Shown here one piece after another: positions 1 through 5,338 of a DNA stretch of 5,433 bases. The notes below the pieces were generated by a model. It searched no databases and was not told the origin of the DNA. It saw only the letters and a program-made list of their open reading frames with translations. Source of the DNA: JBNJDW01 sp051745265 (GTDB taxonomy: Bacteria > Pseudomonadota > Alphaproteobacteria > Micavibrionales > CSBR16-224); NCBI GenBank assembly GCA_051745265.1, contig JBNJDW010000133.1:1-5433 (forward strand). Direction: 5' to 3'. The stretch's first letter is position 1. The number at the start of each line of letters is the position of its first letter. Position numbers and translations under genes: made by a program.

Positions 1-602
1 CGAACTTCCAGCGCTTCGATCTTCTTGGCCAGATCCGTATTACCTTTTTCACGGGCAAAGGCCGCAAATTCATCGCGCAATGTCTGATCCATGGTCACTG
101 TGCCTTTGGGCTTTTCAGGGGGCGGTTCCGGCGCGGGTTTTTCTGCAGTCTGTTTGGCCGCATCGGCATCACCGCTCTTATTGCGGTTTAAAAACTTACT
201 CATTGTCGAGCCTTTGGCGCCTTTACGTTTCACAGAAACCCTGTCTTCGGATACGGCGACATCCTCTGTTTCCTTGATCAGTTCATCAAGATCGGCCTGT
301 GAGAAATCAAATCCGCGGCGCGGTTCATCTTCCTGACCATCCTCAAGCCCAGCAAAACCCTTTTCATCATAGGCGGCGCGTGTGTCTTCTTTGCTAAGGA
401 TGTTATAAGCATATTGAATTTCGCTGAACCGGTTGGCGGCTTTTTCCTGCTCTGCCTCTGACGCACCCTGAAGGCGGTCGGGGTGAAATTTCATCGCCAG
501 AACCCGGAATGCTTTTTTAATATCTGCGGTGCTGGAGTCTTTTTGAACGTTAACTTTGCCGTTGGCGTTCAGAACTTCATAAAGACAGGTACGGTCGCTC
601 AT
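1..602 (-). CDS. J-domain (DnaJ-family) co-chaperone, N-terminal part, truncated by window edge
   Basis: Reading leftward from an ATG at 602-600, an open frame runs 200 codons to the window edge without a stop. Residues 7-82 form a J domain: LYEVL at 7-11, a helix II with KKAFRVLAMKF (29-39), the invariant HPD at 40-42 followed by R43, a helix III (about 52-70, ending AYNILS) and the closing RAAYDEKGF (75-83). HPD loops of this family bind Hsp70/DnaK and stimulate its ATPase. After the J domain there is no Gly/Phe-rich region or zinc-finger cysteine repeat, so this is not DnaJ itself. Instead comes an acidic, charged stretch (about 84-120), a basic patch (121-145), a Pro/Glu/Lys linker (about 153-167) and the start of a new helical region. 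The loop between helices I and II is about six residues longer than in DnaJ. An SD-like GAGGAA (613-608) lies 5 bases before the ATG. The gene is divergent from hrcA. The J domain is certain; the client and cellular role are unknown. Confidence 0.88.
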   Translation of the reverse strand, partial: MSDRTCLYEVLNANGKVNVQKDSSTADIKKAFRVLAMKFHPDRLQGASEAEQEKAANRFSEIQYAYNILSKEDTRAAYDEKGFAGLEDGQEDEPRRGFDFSQADLDELIKETEDVAVSEDRVSVKRKGAKGSTMSKFLNRNKSGDADAAKQTAEKPAPEPPPEKPKGTVTMDQTLRDEFAAFAREKGNTDLAKKIEALEV

Positions 603-642
603 TTGATTTCCTCACTCTTAGGATTTTTATTAGCTGCCCTAT

Positions 643-671
643 TACTTAACAGGTGATTAACATAATGTCAA
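643..671 (-). promoter_or_regulatory. Possible promoter of the J-domain gene
   Basis: On the minus strand a perfect -35 hexamer TTGACA lies at 671-666. A 17-base spacer leads to TAAGTA at 648-643, which is a poor -10 match; another A/T-rich hexamer, TAATAG (644-639), is spaced too far away. The position, about 40 bases upstream of the J-gene start, is sensible. The call rests mainly on the -35 element. Confidence 0.35.
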
Positions 672-726
672 TCCGTTTTTCAATAATCATCAAAATATCA
701 CTTTCCCGCGCTGTGCCGCATCCACC

Positions 727-755
727 TTGCAGAAAGACGCGATTCACCTTATATA
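727..755 (+). promoter_or_regulatory. Candidate sigma-70 type promoter of hrcA
   Basis: TTGCAG at 727-732 is followed by exactly 17 bases and then TATATA at 750-755, inside the alternating TA run at 749-759. Initiation about 7 bases after the -10 would fall at about 762, which is the A of the hrcA start codon. No CIRCE-like inverted repeat (TTAGCACTC-N9-GAGTGCTAA) is present here, so autoregulation by HrcA is not supported by the sequence. Confidence 0.5.
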
Positions 756-761
756 TATACC

Positions 762-1793
762 ATGACAGCTTTAAACGAACGTGCGCAAAATATACTGCAA
801 CTGATCATTGATTCTTATATCCATACCGGGGAGCCGGTTGGGTCAAAGACGATTGCCGAGAGGATGGGCCTGACCCTGTCTTCGGCCTCGATCCGTAATG
901 TCATGTCCGAACTTGAGCAAAGCGGCTTTTTATATGCGCCGCATACCTCGGCAGGACGCCTGCCGACCGAAGCCGGGCTAACCGTCTTTGTCGAAGGCCT
1001 GCTGGAAATAAACGACCTGCCGCGCAAGGAACGTGACATCATCCGCGCCGGCCTTGAAACCGAAGGCACGGGTCCGGTCAGTGACCGTCTTGATCAGGCC
1101 AGCCGGATGCTTTCCGGCCTGTCTTCCGGCGCGGGGCTGGTCATCGCGCCGAAACTGGATGATGTTTTAAAAGAGGTCGAATTCCTGAAATTGTCTGATA
1201 ACCGGGTGCTGGTCGTGCTGGTCCATGATAACGGTACCGTTGAAAACCGCGTTGTTGAGATGGAGGAGGATATTCCCCGCTCCAACCTCATTCAGGCGGC
1301 AAATTATCTCAATTCCTTTCTGGGCGGTCAGAAGCTTTCTTCGATCCGCGCCAGCCTGAAAAACCGGGTCAAACAGGAAAAACAGGTTCTGGACGATCTG
1401 ACCCAGAAACTGGTTGATGCCGGTATTGCCAATTTCTCACCGCAGGAAACCGGGCGGCATATGATTATCCGCGGCCAGGCCCGACTGCTTGACAGTGTGA
1501 CCGCCCTGAAAGATCTGGAACGTCTGCGCCGTTTATTCGCCGCGCTCGAGGAAAAAGAAACCCTGATCAAAATGCTGCATGCGGCTGAGGGGGCCGACGG
1601 GGTTCAGATTTTTATCGGCTCCAGCAATTCCCTGTTTGAACATACCGGTTGTTCTTTGATTATTTCCCCCTGTAAAGATGCCGATAAAAACGTCATCGGC
1701 GCCATCGGGGTCATCGGCCCGACACGGTTAAATTACCGGCGGGTTATTCCGGTGATCAATTACACATCGGAACTTCTCTCTGAATTTATTTGA
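762..1793 (+). CDS. hrcA: Heat-inducible transcription repressor HrcA
   Basis: HrcA is a dimeric DNA-binding repressor of chaperone operons that binds CIRCE inverted repeats; in alphaproteobacteria its usual target is groESL. The 343-residue length is normal for the family. The N-terminal winged-helix domain (about 5-75) carries the family pattern: LNERAQNIL, TGEPVGSKT (22-30), SSASIRNVMSELEQSGFL (40-57) and HTSAGRLPTEAG (61-72). The middle is the GAF-like/insert region, and the C-terminus has the characteristic IFIGSSN and GAIGVIGPTRLNYRRVIPVI blocks. The start matches the usual family N-terminus (ALNERAQ...), yet no Shine-Dalgarno sequence precedes it; the upstream bases are a TA repeat that resembles a -10 box. 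It is the first gene of an hrcA, grpE-like, grpE row. The next gene begins 60 bases after the stop and appears to have its own promoter. No CIRCE site is seen anywhere in the window, so HrcA probably acts on genes elsewhere. Confidence 0.97.
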   Translation: MTALNERAQNILQLIIDSYIHTGEPVGSKTIAERMGLTLSSASIRNVMSELEQSGFLYAPHTSAGRLPTEAGLTVFVEGLLEINDLPRKERDIIRAGLETEGTGPVSDRLDQASRMLSGLSSGAGLVIAPKLDDVLKEVEFLKLSDNRVLVVLVHDNGTVENRVVEMEEDIPRSNLIQAANYLNSFLGGQKLSSIRASLKNRVKQEKQVLDDLTQKLVDAGIANFSPQETGRHMIIRGQARLLDSVTALKDLERLRRLFAALEEKETLIKMLHAAEGADGVQIFIGSSNSLFEHTGCSLIISPCKDADKNVIGAIGVIGPTRLNYRRVIPVINYTSELLSEFI

Positions 1794-1818
1794 CATAAGC
1801 GACTCTATTTCGTATAAG
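1790..1818 (+). promoter_or_regulatory. Strong sigma-70 type promoter for the GrpE-like gene, overlapping the hrcA stop
   Basis: A perfect -35 TTGACA (1790-1795) contains the hrcA TGA stop (1791-1793). After exactly 17 bases comes TATAAG (1813-1818), a 5/6 match to the -10 consensus. The predicted start, about 1825, falls inside the palindrome at 1820-1843. This would let the GrpE-like gene be transcribed independently of hrcA under housekeeping conditions. Confidence 0.6.
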
Positions 1819-1819
1819 A

Positions 1820-1843
1820 CCCGTTAAACAATTATTAAACGGG
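1820..1843 (+). promoter_or_regulatory. 24-base imperfect palindrome at the predicted transcription start (possible operator)
   Basis: CCCGTT and AACGGG are exact inverted arms, and the A/T-rich centre also pairs apart from an A-A and a C-A mismatch, giving 10 of 12 complementary pairs. It sits just after the -10 box of the promoter at 1790-1818 and 10 bases before the start codon at 1854. The right arm includes the GGGA (1841-1844) that is the only SD-like sequence for the gene. There is no T-run, so it is a poor terminator for hrcA. It could be an operator or a leader structure; no known regulator site is recognised. Confidence 0.4.
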
Positions 1844-1853
1844 ATATCGAATC

Positions 1854-3029
1854 ATGTCTGAAAACCATAAAAATCCGCAAGATAATGACGCTAACAAAGG
1901 CAAAAAGAAAACTTTTGGCTATAAACCCAAAAAACGTCATACGCTGGGCGATGCGGAAAAAGCATTAAACGCGGCTGCGAAATCTTCGGTTCAGGATGAT
2001 ACCCAAAAACAGGCGGCAGAACAGAATAATCATCAACCGCCACAGAATGATAGAGACGCCCAAATTAAAGAATACAAGGCCCTGGGCACTGATCTTGATC
2101 AGGCACTGGTCAAACTGGCTGAGCTGAAAAACGCCAACCAGGACCATAAGGTGATGTATCAGGAAATCGCCAGCAAGTCTGAAATTGAAATTGCCCGCCT
2201 GACCGCTGAGGCCGAGCAGCAGAAGATTGATAAGACCCGCGATTTCATGGCGGCCCTTGAAAAAACGCACACGTCTTTGGGCACCGCGATTACCGAAATT
2301 CAAAATCTTGACGCTGATAAAACCATTCTGGACAGCTTTGTCGAAGGGTTGGAACTGACCTCAAAGAATCTGTCCGATCTGTTTAACAGTCATGCCGGCG
2401 GCACAGCGCCCGCCGCGCCCAAACCCGCCGATTTTGTTCCGCCGGCCAAAATTGAGGTTGAGCAGGTCGAAAAACTTGATCTGGAGGGAAAAGACAAGGA
2501 TATCAGCACCGACAAGCTGGCCGCAGAAACCAAGGCGCTGACAGCAAAACTGAAAGACGTCTATACGACAATCGATTCCTACGAAAATGCCAATCAGATT
2601 ATGGAAGAAAAACTGGGCTCTGTTGTTGAAGATACCGGCGCCCAGCTGACGCGCGCCCGCCGCGATCTTGAACGTCAGGCTGAAATGGCGCTCAAGGATA
2701 TTGCCAAAGATGCCATTCCGGTTGCCGATCAGCTGTCATTGGCTGTCCGGGCACTGGAAAGCCAGAAAGACACCCTTGGCAACAGCTTTAACACCATTGC
2801 CACCAAAATTGAAAAAATTGAAGCAGAGCTGCAAGACAGCTTTAGCAAATTCGGCATTGAAAAAGTCAAATCACAGGGGGAAAAACCGGATTTCGATATC
2901 CATCAGGTCATCGGTTATGATGAGGACAATAAAGACACCCCCTCCGGTCATATCGCCAAAGTCGAACAGGAAGGCTATAAGCTGAACAACAAGCCCCTGC
3001 GCGATGCCATGGTCCGGATTGCCCCCTAG
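1854..3029 (+). CDS. Tandem GrpE-like protein (divergent nucleotide exchange factor paralogue)
   Basis: The 391-residue protein is not a standard family length, but its C-terminal half reads as GrpE. Residues 282-335 align without gaps to residues 101-154 of the GrpE encoded next door, with 17 of 54 identities including PVAD and the final GI. Residues 349-390 match the GrpE beta-domain: HQVI, then GYKLNN and LRDAMVRIA, close to the E. coli GrpE C-terminus. The E. coli GrpE residues reported to contact DnaK, Arg183 and Val192, correspond to Lys380 and Ile389, both conservative changes. Residues 220-281 form the long helix before this core. The N-terminal half holds a second helical copy: a charged helix at 85-128, then 130-177 with VEGLELTSKNL (163-173), like E. 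coli GrpE VEGIELTLKS. A Pro/Ala-rich linker (181-197) replaces the first beta-domain. Residues 1-75 are basic, then polar and probably disordered. No signal peptide or membrane segment is visible, so it should be cytoplasmic. Its position beside grpE suggests duplication. GrpE homology is solid for the C-terminal half; exchange activity on DnaK is inferred. Confidence 0.8.
   Translation: MSENHKNPQDNDANKGKKKTFGYKPKKRHTLGDAEKALNAAAKSSVQDDTQKQAAEQNNHQPPQNDRDAQIKEYKALGTDLDQALVKLAELKNANQDHKVMYQEIASKSEIEIARLTAEAEQQKIDKTRDFMAALEKTHTSLGTAITEIQNLDADKTILDSFVEGLELTSKNLSDLFNSHAGGTAPAAPKPADFVPPAKIEVEQVEKLDLEGKDKDISTDKLAAETKALTAKLKDVYTTIDSYENANQIMEEKLGSVVEDTGAQLTRARRDLERQAEMALKDIAKDAIPVADQLSLAVRALESQKDTLGNSFNTIATKIEKIEAELQDSFSKFGIEKVKSQGEKPDFDIHQVIGYDEDNKDTPSGHIAKVEQEGYKLNNKPLRDAMVRIAP
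2241..2393 (+). repeat. First GrpE-like helical copy (residues 130-180), no beta-domain
   Basis: Protein-level repeat. Residues 130-177 match GrpE residues 101-149 with one residue of length difference. Shared positions are F131/F102, L142/L113, A145/A116, I149/I120, L159/L131, S161/S133, G165/G137, E167/E139, T169/T141 and F177/F149. The corresponding second copy is at 2697-2858 (residues 282-335). The DNA of the two copies is not obviously similar, so the duplication is old or was followed by fast divergence. Confidence 0.6.
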
Positions 3030-3031
3030 AA

Positions 3032-3049
3032 TCTACGGTAACCTGTAGA
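3032..3049 (+). terminator. Weak hairpin between the GrpE-like gene and the grpE promoter
   Basis: TCTACGG (3032-3038) pairs with CTGTAGA (3043-3049), including one G-U pair, around a TAAC loop. It follows the stop codon at 3027-3029 and precedes the heat-shock promoter. No T-run follows, so it is at best a weak transcription boundary. Confidence 0.25.
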
Positions 3050-3054
3050 AAAGA

Positions 3055-3083
3055 CTTGAATTTCAAGGCAAAACACCCCATTT
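3055..3083 (+). promoter_or_regulatory. RpoH (sigma-32) heat-shock promoter of grpE
   Basis: CTTGAAT (3055-3061), 14 bases, then CCCCATTT (3076-3083): this fits the sigma-32 consensus CTTGAAA-N11-16-CCCCATNT with a single mismatch in the -35 element. Counted as CTTG-N17-CCCCAT it also suits the alphaproteobacterial RpoH pattern. Initiation is expected near 3090, which leaves a leader of about 24 bases before the ATG at 3114. The -35 element is also the left arm of a short palindrome, CTTGAA-T-TTCAAG (3055-3067). Confidence 0.85.
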
Positions 3084-3102
3084 TCTAGGAAACAGAAAAT
3101 GG
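3078..3102 (+). promoter_or_regulatory. Perfect 9-base inverted repeat across the -10 box and the grpE leader
   Basis: CCATTTTCT (3078-3086) and AGAAAATGG (3094-3102) are exact inverted repeats around AGGAAAC. The left arm shares most of the RpoH -10 box, and the right arm contains the ATG at 3099 and the first bases of the GGAG at 3101-3104. RNA starting near 3090 would carry only the right arm. RNA reading through from upstream would carry both and could fold over the ribosome-binding site. Confidence 0.5.
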
Positions 3103-3113
3103 AGATGTGTACG

Positions 3114-3782
3114 ATGTCAGCGCAAAATCAGAACACTGATAAAGACGAAGATTTAACACCGGAAGAAATCAATGCCGAAACGGCAGCGGATCATCAGGAT
3201 CCGGCCGCGGACATTGATGCGGCGGCTGAACCTGAGCTGCCCGAAGACAATGCCGAGGCTAAAAAGGCCAGCGCCGGTGATGACAAAGTCACCGCGCTTG
3301 AAAACGAAGTGGCGGATCTGAAAGATCGCTTGTTGCGCACCCTGGCCGAAACCGACAATATCCGCAAACGGGCTGAAAAGGAACGCGCTGATACGGCCAA
3401 ATACGGCATCAGCGGCTTTGCACGTCAGTTGCTGCCGGTAGCCGATAATCTGCGCCGCGCGCTCGAAGCCATTCCCGAAGAAGACCGCAGCCAGAATGAA
3501 GCCTTGAATTCAATCTTTGTGGGCGTTGAAGCGACAGAGCGCGAACTGCACCGCGCCTTTGAAAGCACCGGTATTAAACTCATAGATGCGCTGGACCAAC
3601 CGTTTAATCCGAATTTCCACGAAGTTATGTTTGAAGCCGATATGCCGGAAAAAGCGCCCGGCACCGTTATTCAGGTGCTGGAACCCGGTTATATGATTCA
3701 GGATCGTCTGCTGCGCCCGGCCCGGGTTGGTGTGGCCAAAGGTAAAAAAGCCAAACCGGCAGAAGTTGATAAAAGCGTCTAG
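3114..3782 (+). CDS. grpE: Nucleotide exchange factor GrpE (Hsp70 co-chaperone)
   Basis: GrpE is a cytoplasmic homodimer that releases ADP from DnaK, resetting the Hsp70 cycle with DnaJ. The 222-residue protein has the full family architecture: an acidic disordered N-terminus (1-56), a long helix (about 58-100) with ETDNIRKRAEKER (79-91), a helical bundle (101-152) containing LLPVADNLRRAL (106-117), and a beta-domain (about 157-208) with FHEVM, APGTVIQVLEPGY (181-193) and LLRPARVGVAKG (199-210). Arg198 and Val207 align with the DnaK-contacting Arg183 and Val192 of E. coli GrpE. A Lys-rich tail ends the protein. I chose the ATG at 3114 because GGAG (3101-3104) lies 9 bases before it and the predicted heat-shock transcript starts near 3090. 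An in-frame ATG at 3099 would add five residues (MEMCT), but its SD (AGGA, 3087-3090) would lie at or before the transcript start. Expected to be heat-inducible through RpoH. Confidence 0.97.
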   Translation: MSAQNQNTDKDEDLTPEEINAETAADHQDPAADIDAAAEPELPEDNAEAKKASAGDDKVTALENEVADLKDRLLRTLAETDNIRKRAEKERADTAKYGISGFARQLLPVADNLRRALEAIPEEDRSQNEALNSIFVGVEATERELHRAFESTGIKLIDALDQPFNPNFHEVMFEADMPEKAPGTVIQVLEPGYMIQDRLLRPARVGVAKGKKAKPAEVDKSV

Positions 3783-3809
3783 GACCGTGTAGCCGATCAA
3801 ACGTCAAAT

Positions 3810-3834
3810 GGGGAAGCCCGAAACGGACTTCCCC
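3810..3834 (+). terminator. Hairpin after grpE, probable transcription terminator
   Basis: GGGGAAG (3810-3816) pairs with CTTCCCC (3828-3834). After a C-A mismatch the stem continues with CCG/CGG around an AAA loop, so the hairpin is GC-rich and compact. It lies 27 bases after the grpE stop. No T-run follows on either strand, so it may be a Rho-assisted end or an mRNA 3'-end stabiliser rather than a classical intrinsic terminator. Confidence 0.6.
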
Positions 3835-4043
3835 AAATGAAGAGAGAAACGAATAAAAAAACACTTATAGCGGCCGTCCAGCCTTGTGCCTGTTCCGGAT
3901 GCGGATTTATCATCCTCAAGCCGGGCTTTGCGTCACATCGCAAACAAACTTTTTTTAAAAGCTTATGTTTAAATAATGCAACATATTATTAATTACGTCA
4001 AGTCTTGTGACATATTATACCGCTCATACCTTTGATTTTGTAA

Positions 4044-4078
4044 TATAATTACAATAATTTTGCGTTATATACTATATT
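4044..4078 (+). promoter_or_regulatory. A/T-rich candidate promoter region of trpBA
   Basis: A perfect -10 hexamer TATAAT lies at 4044-4049, without a convincing -35. Alternatively TTACAA (4049-4054), 18 bases and TATATT (4073-4078) would start transcription near 4085, about 33 bases before trpB. Which element is used cannot be decided by eye, but trpB clearly needs a promoter here because a hairpin and a 335-base gap separate it from grpE. Confidence 0.35.
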
Positions 4079-4117
4079 CTTAAACCACCCCTGATTCTTT
4101 AACCAGAGTGACAGAGC

Positions 4118-5338
4118 ATGAACGCACAGACAAAATATACGGCCTTACCGGATGACCATGGGCGGTTTGGCATTTACGGCGGCCGCTTTGTCGCCGAAAC
4201 GCTGATGCCTTTGATCCTGGAGGTTGAACAGGCCTATGACGCGGCCAAGGCCGATCCTGATTTTCAGGCGGAATTCACACGTTACCTCAAACATTATGTC
4301 GGTCGCCCCAGCCCGCTTTATCATGCCGCGCGGACCAGCGCGGATCTGGGCCTCAACCTGTATTTCAAACGGGACGAGCTGAACCACACCGGCGCGCATA
4401 AAATCAATAACTGTCTGGGGCAGGTGCTGCTGGCCAGACGCATGGGCAAAACCCGAATTATTGCTGAAACCGGCGCCGGGCAACATGGCGTGGCCACCGC
4501 CACCGTCTGCGCGCTGTTTGATCTGCCCTGCACGATTTTCATGGGGGAAACCGATATCAAACGCCAGGCGCCGAATGTCTTTCGCATGAAACTGCTGGGC
4601 GCCGATGTCCGCGCCGTGACCTCGGGCACCGGCACGTTGAAGGATGCCATGAATGATGCCTTGCGTGACTGGGTCAGCAATGTCGATGATACCTTTTACG
4701 TGATCGGCACGGTGGCCGGACCGCATCCCTATCCGGCCATGGTCCGTGATTTTCAGGCGGTAATCGGCACCGAGCTTCGCGAACAGGCGCTGGAGATGAC
4801 AGGCCGGCTCCCCGATGCACTGGTCGCCTGTATCGGCGGCGGGTCAAACGCCATGGGGCTGTTTTATCCGTTTCTGGACGAAGAAAATATCCGCATGTAT
4901 GGCGTCGAGGCCGCCGGTAAAGGCATCGAAAGCGGTGAACACGCCGCCTCACTGAATGGCGGCAAACCCGGGGTGCTGCATGGCAACCGGACCTATTTAC
5001 TGCAAAGCGAAACCGGACAGATCAAGGATGCCCACTCCATTTCAGCCGGTCTTGACTATCCCGGCATTGGTCCGGAACATGCCTATCTGTTTGATCAAAA
5101 CCGGGTCAATTATGTCAGCGCCACGGACCAGCAGGCGCTGGACGCTTTTCAGTATTGCGCTAAAATGGAAGGCATCCTGCCCGCGTTGGAACCGTCTCAT
5201 GCTCTGGGTTGGATCCGGGATAACCGTGATGCCTTTGGTAAAGATGAAATGGTCGTCATGAACCTGTGTGGTCGTGGGGACAAGGATATCTTCACCATTG
5301 CCGAGGCACTTGATATAGATATGGAGACCGGCCAATGA
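4118..5338 (+). CDS. trpB: Tryptophan synthase beta chain
   Basis: TrpB condenses indole, delivered by TrpA through an internal tunnel, with L-serine to give L-tryptophan using pyridoxal phosphate. The 406-residue length is typical of the standard TrpB1 class. Visible hallmarks are the N-terminal GRFGIYGGRFVAETLMP (15-31), RPSPLYHA (63-70), the PLP-binding lysine Lys95 in HTGAHKINN (90-98), the ETGAGQHG loop with catalytic Glu117 (117-124), the PLP-phosphate loop GGGSNAMG (240-247), SAGLDYPGIGPEHAYL (309-324) and the C-terminal CGRGDKD (384-390). All key residues are present, so the enzyme should be active. The start fits the family N-terminus, although the SD is weak (only AGAG-type purines at 4105-4116). 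It overlaps trpA by 4 bases. trpF, often directly upstream in alphaproteobacteria, is absent; the neighbour is grpE instead. Confidence 0.98.
   Translation: MNAQTKYTALPDDHGRFGIYGGRFVAETLMPLILEVEQAYDAAKADPDFQAEFTRYLKHYVGRPSPLYHAARTSADLGLNLYFKRDELNHTGAHKINNCLGQVLLARRMGKTRIIAETGAGQHGVATATVCALFDLPCTIFMGETDIKRQAPNVFRMKLLGADVRAVTSGTGTLKDAMNDALRDWVSNVDDTFYVIGTVAGPHPYPAMVRDFQAVIGTELREQALEMTGRLPDALVACIGGGSNAMGLFYPFLDEENIRMYGVEAAGKGIESGEHAASLNGGKPGVLHGNRTYLLQSETGQIKDAHSISAGLDYPGIGPEHAYLFDQNRVNYVSATDQQALDAFQYCAKMEGILPALEPSHALGWIRDNRDAFGKDEMVVMNLCGRGDKDIFTIAEALDIDMETGQ

Larger units (their letters stand above)
3783..4117. other. 335-base intergenic region between grpE and trpB
   Basis: No gene is supported here. 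The first 150 bases have mixed composition and include the hairpin at 3810-3834. A second short stem, TTTGCG/CGCAAA (3927-3932 with 3939-3944), is followed after 5 bases by seven T (3950-3956), which could be a back-up terminator. From about 3950 to 4085 the sequence becomes very A/T-rich and contains several -10-like hexamers, plus a 9-base direct repeat ACATATTAT (3981-3989 and 4010-4018). No tRNA-like fold, CIRCE element or Trp-rich leader peptide was found. Confidence 0.6.

Noticed and set aside
80..336. Two plus-strand open frames of 65 and 81 codons
   Set aside because: Both are antisense to the J-domain gene, whose frame is supported by the HPD motif and the J-domain helices.
1965..2303. 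A 112-codon minus-strand open frame inside the GrpE-like gene
   Set aside because: It is antisense to a gene with clear homology, has no recognisable domain and no ribosome-binding site.
3099..3113. ATG at 3099 as the grpE start
   Set aside because: It is possible, but its SD lies at or before the predicted heat-shock transcript start. The ATG at 3114 has GGAG at good spacing within the transcript.
3918..3956. Overlapping small stems (AAGC/GCTT and TTTGCG/CGCAAA) before a T-run, as a riboswitch or attenuator
   Set aside because: The stems are only 4-6 base pairs, they lie more than 150 bases upstream of trpB and before its likely promoter, and no known aptamer is recognisable.
3976..4035. 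A 19-codon reading frame upstream of trpB, as a possible tryptophan attenuation leader peptide
   Set aside because: It contains no Trp codon, has no SD sequence, and no terminator/antiterminator pair follows it.
4145..4726. A 193-codon open frame on the minus strand
   Set aside because: It lies wholly inside trpB, which is beyond doubt. The frame is a by-product of trpB codon bias and resembles no family.
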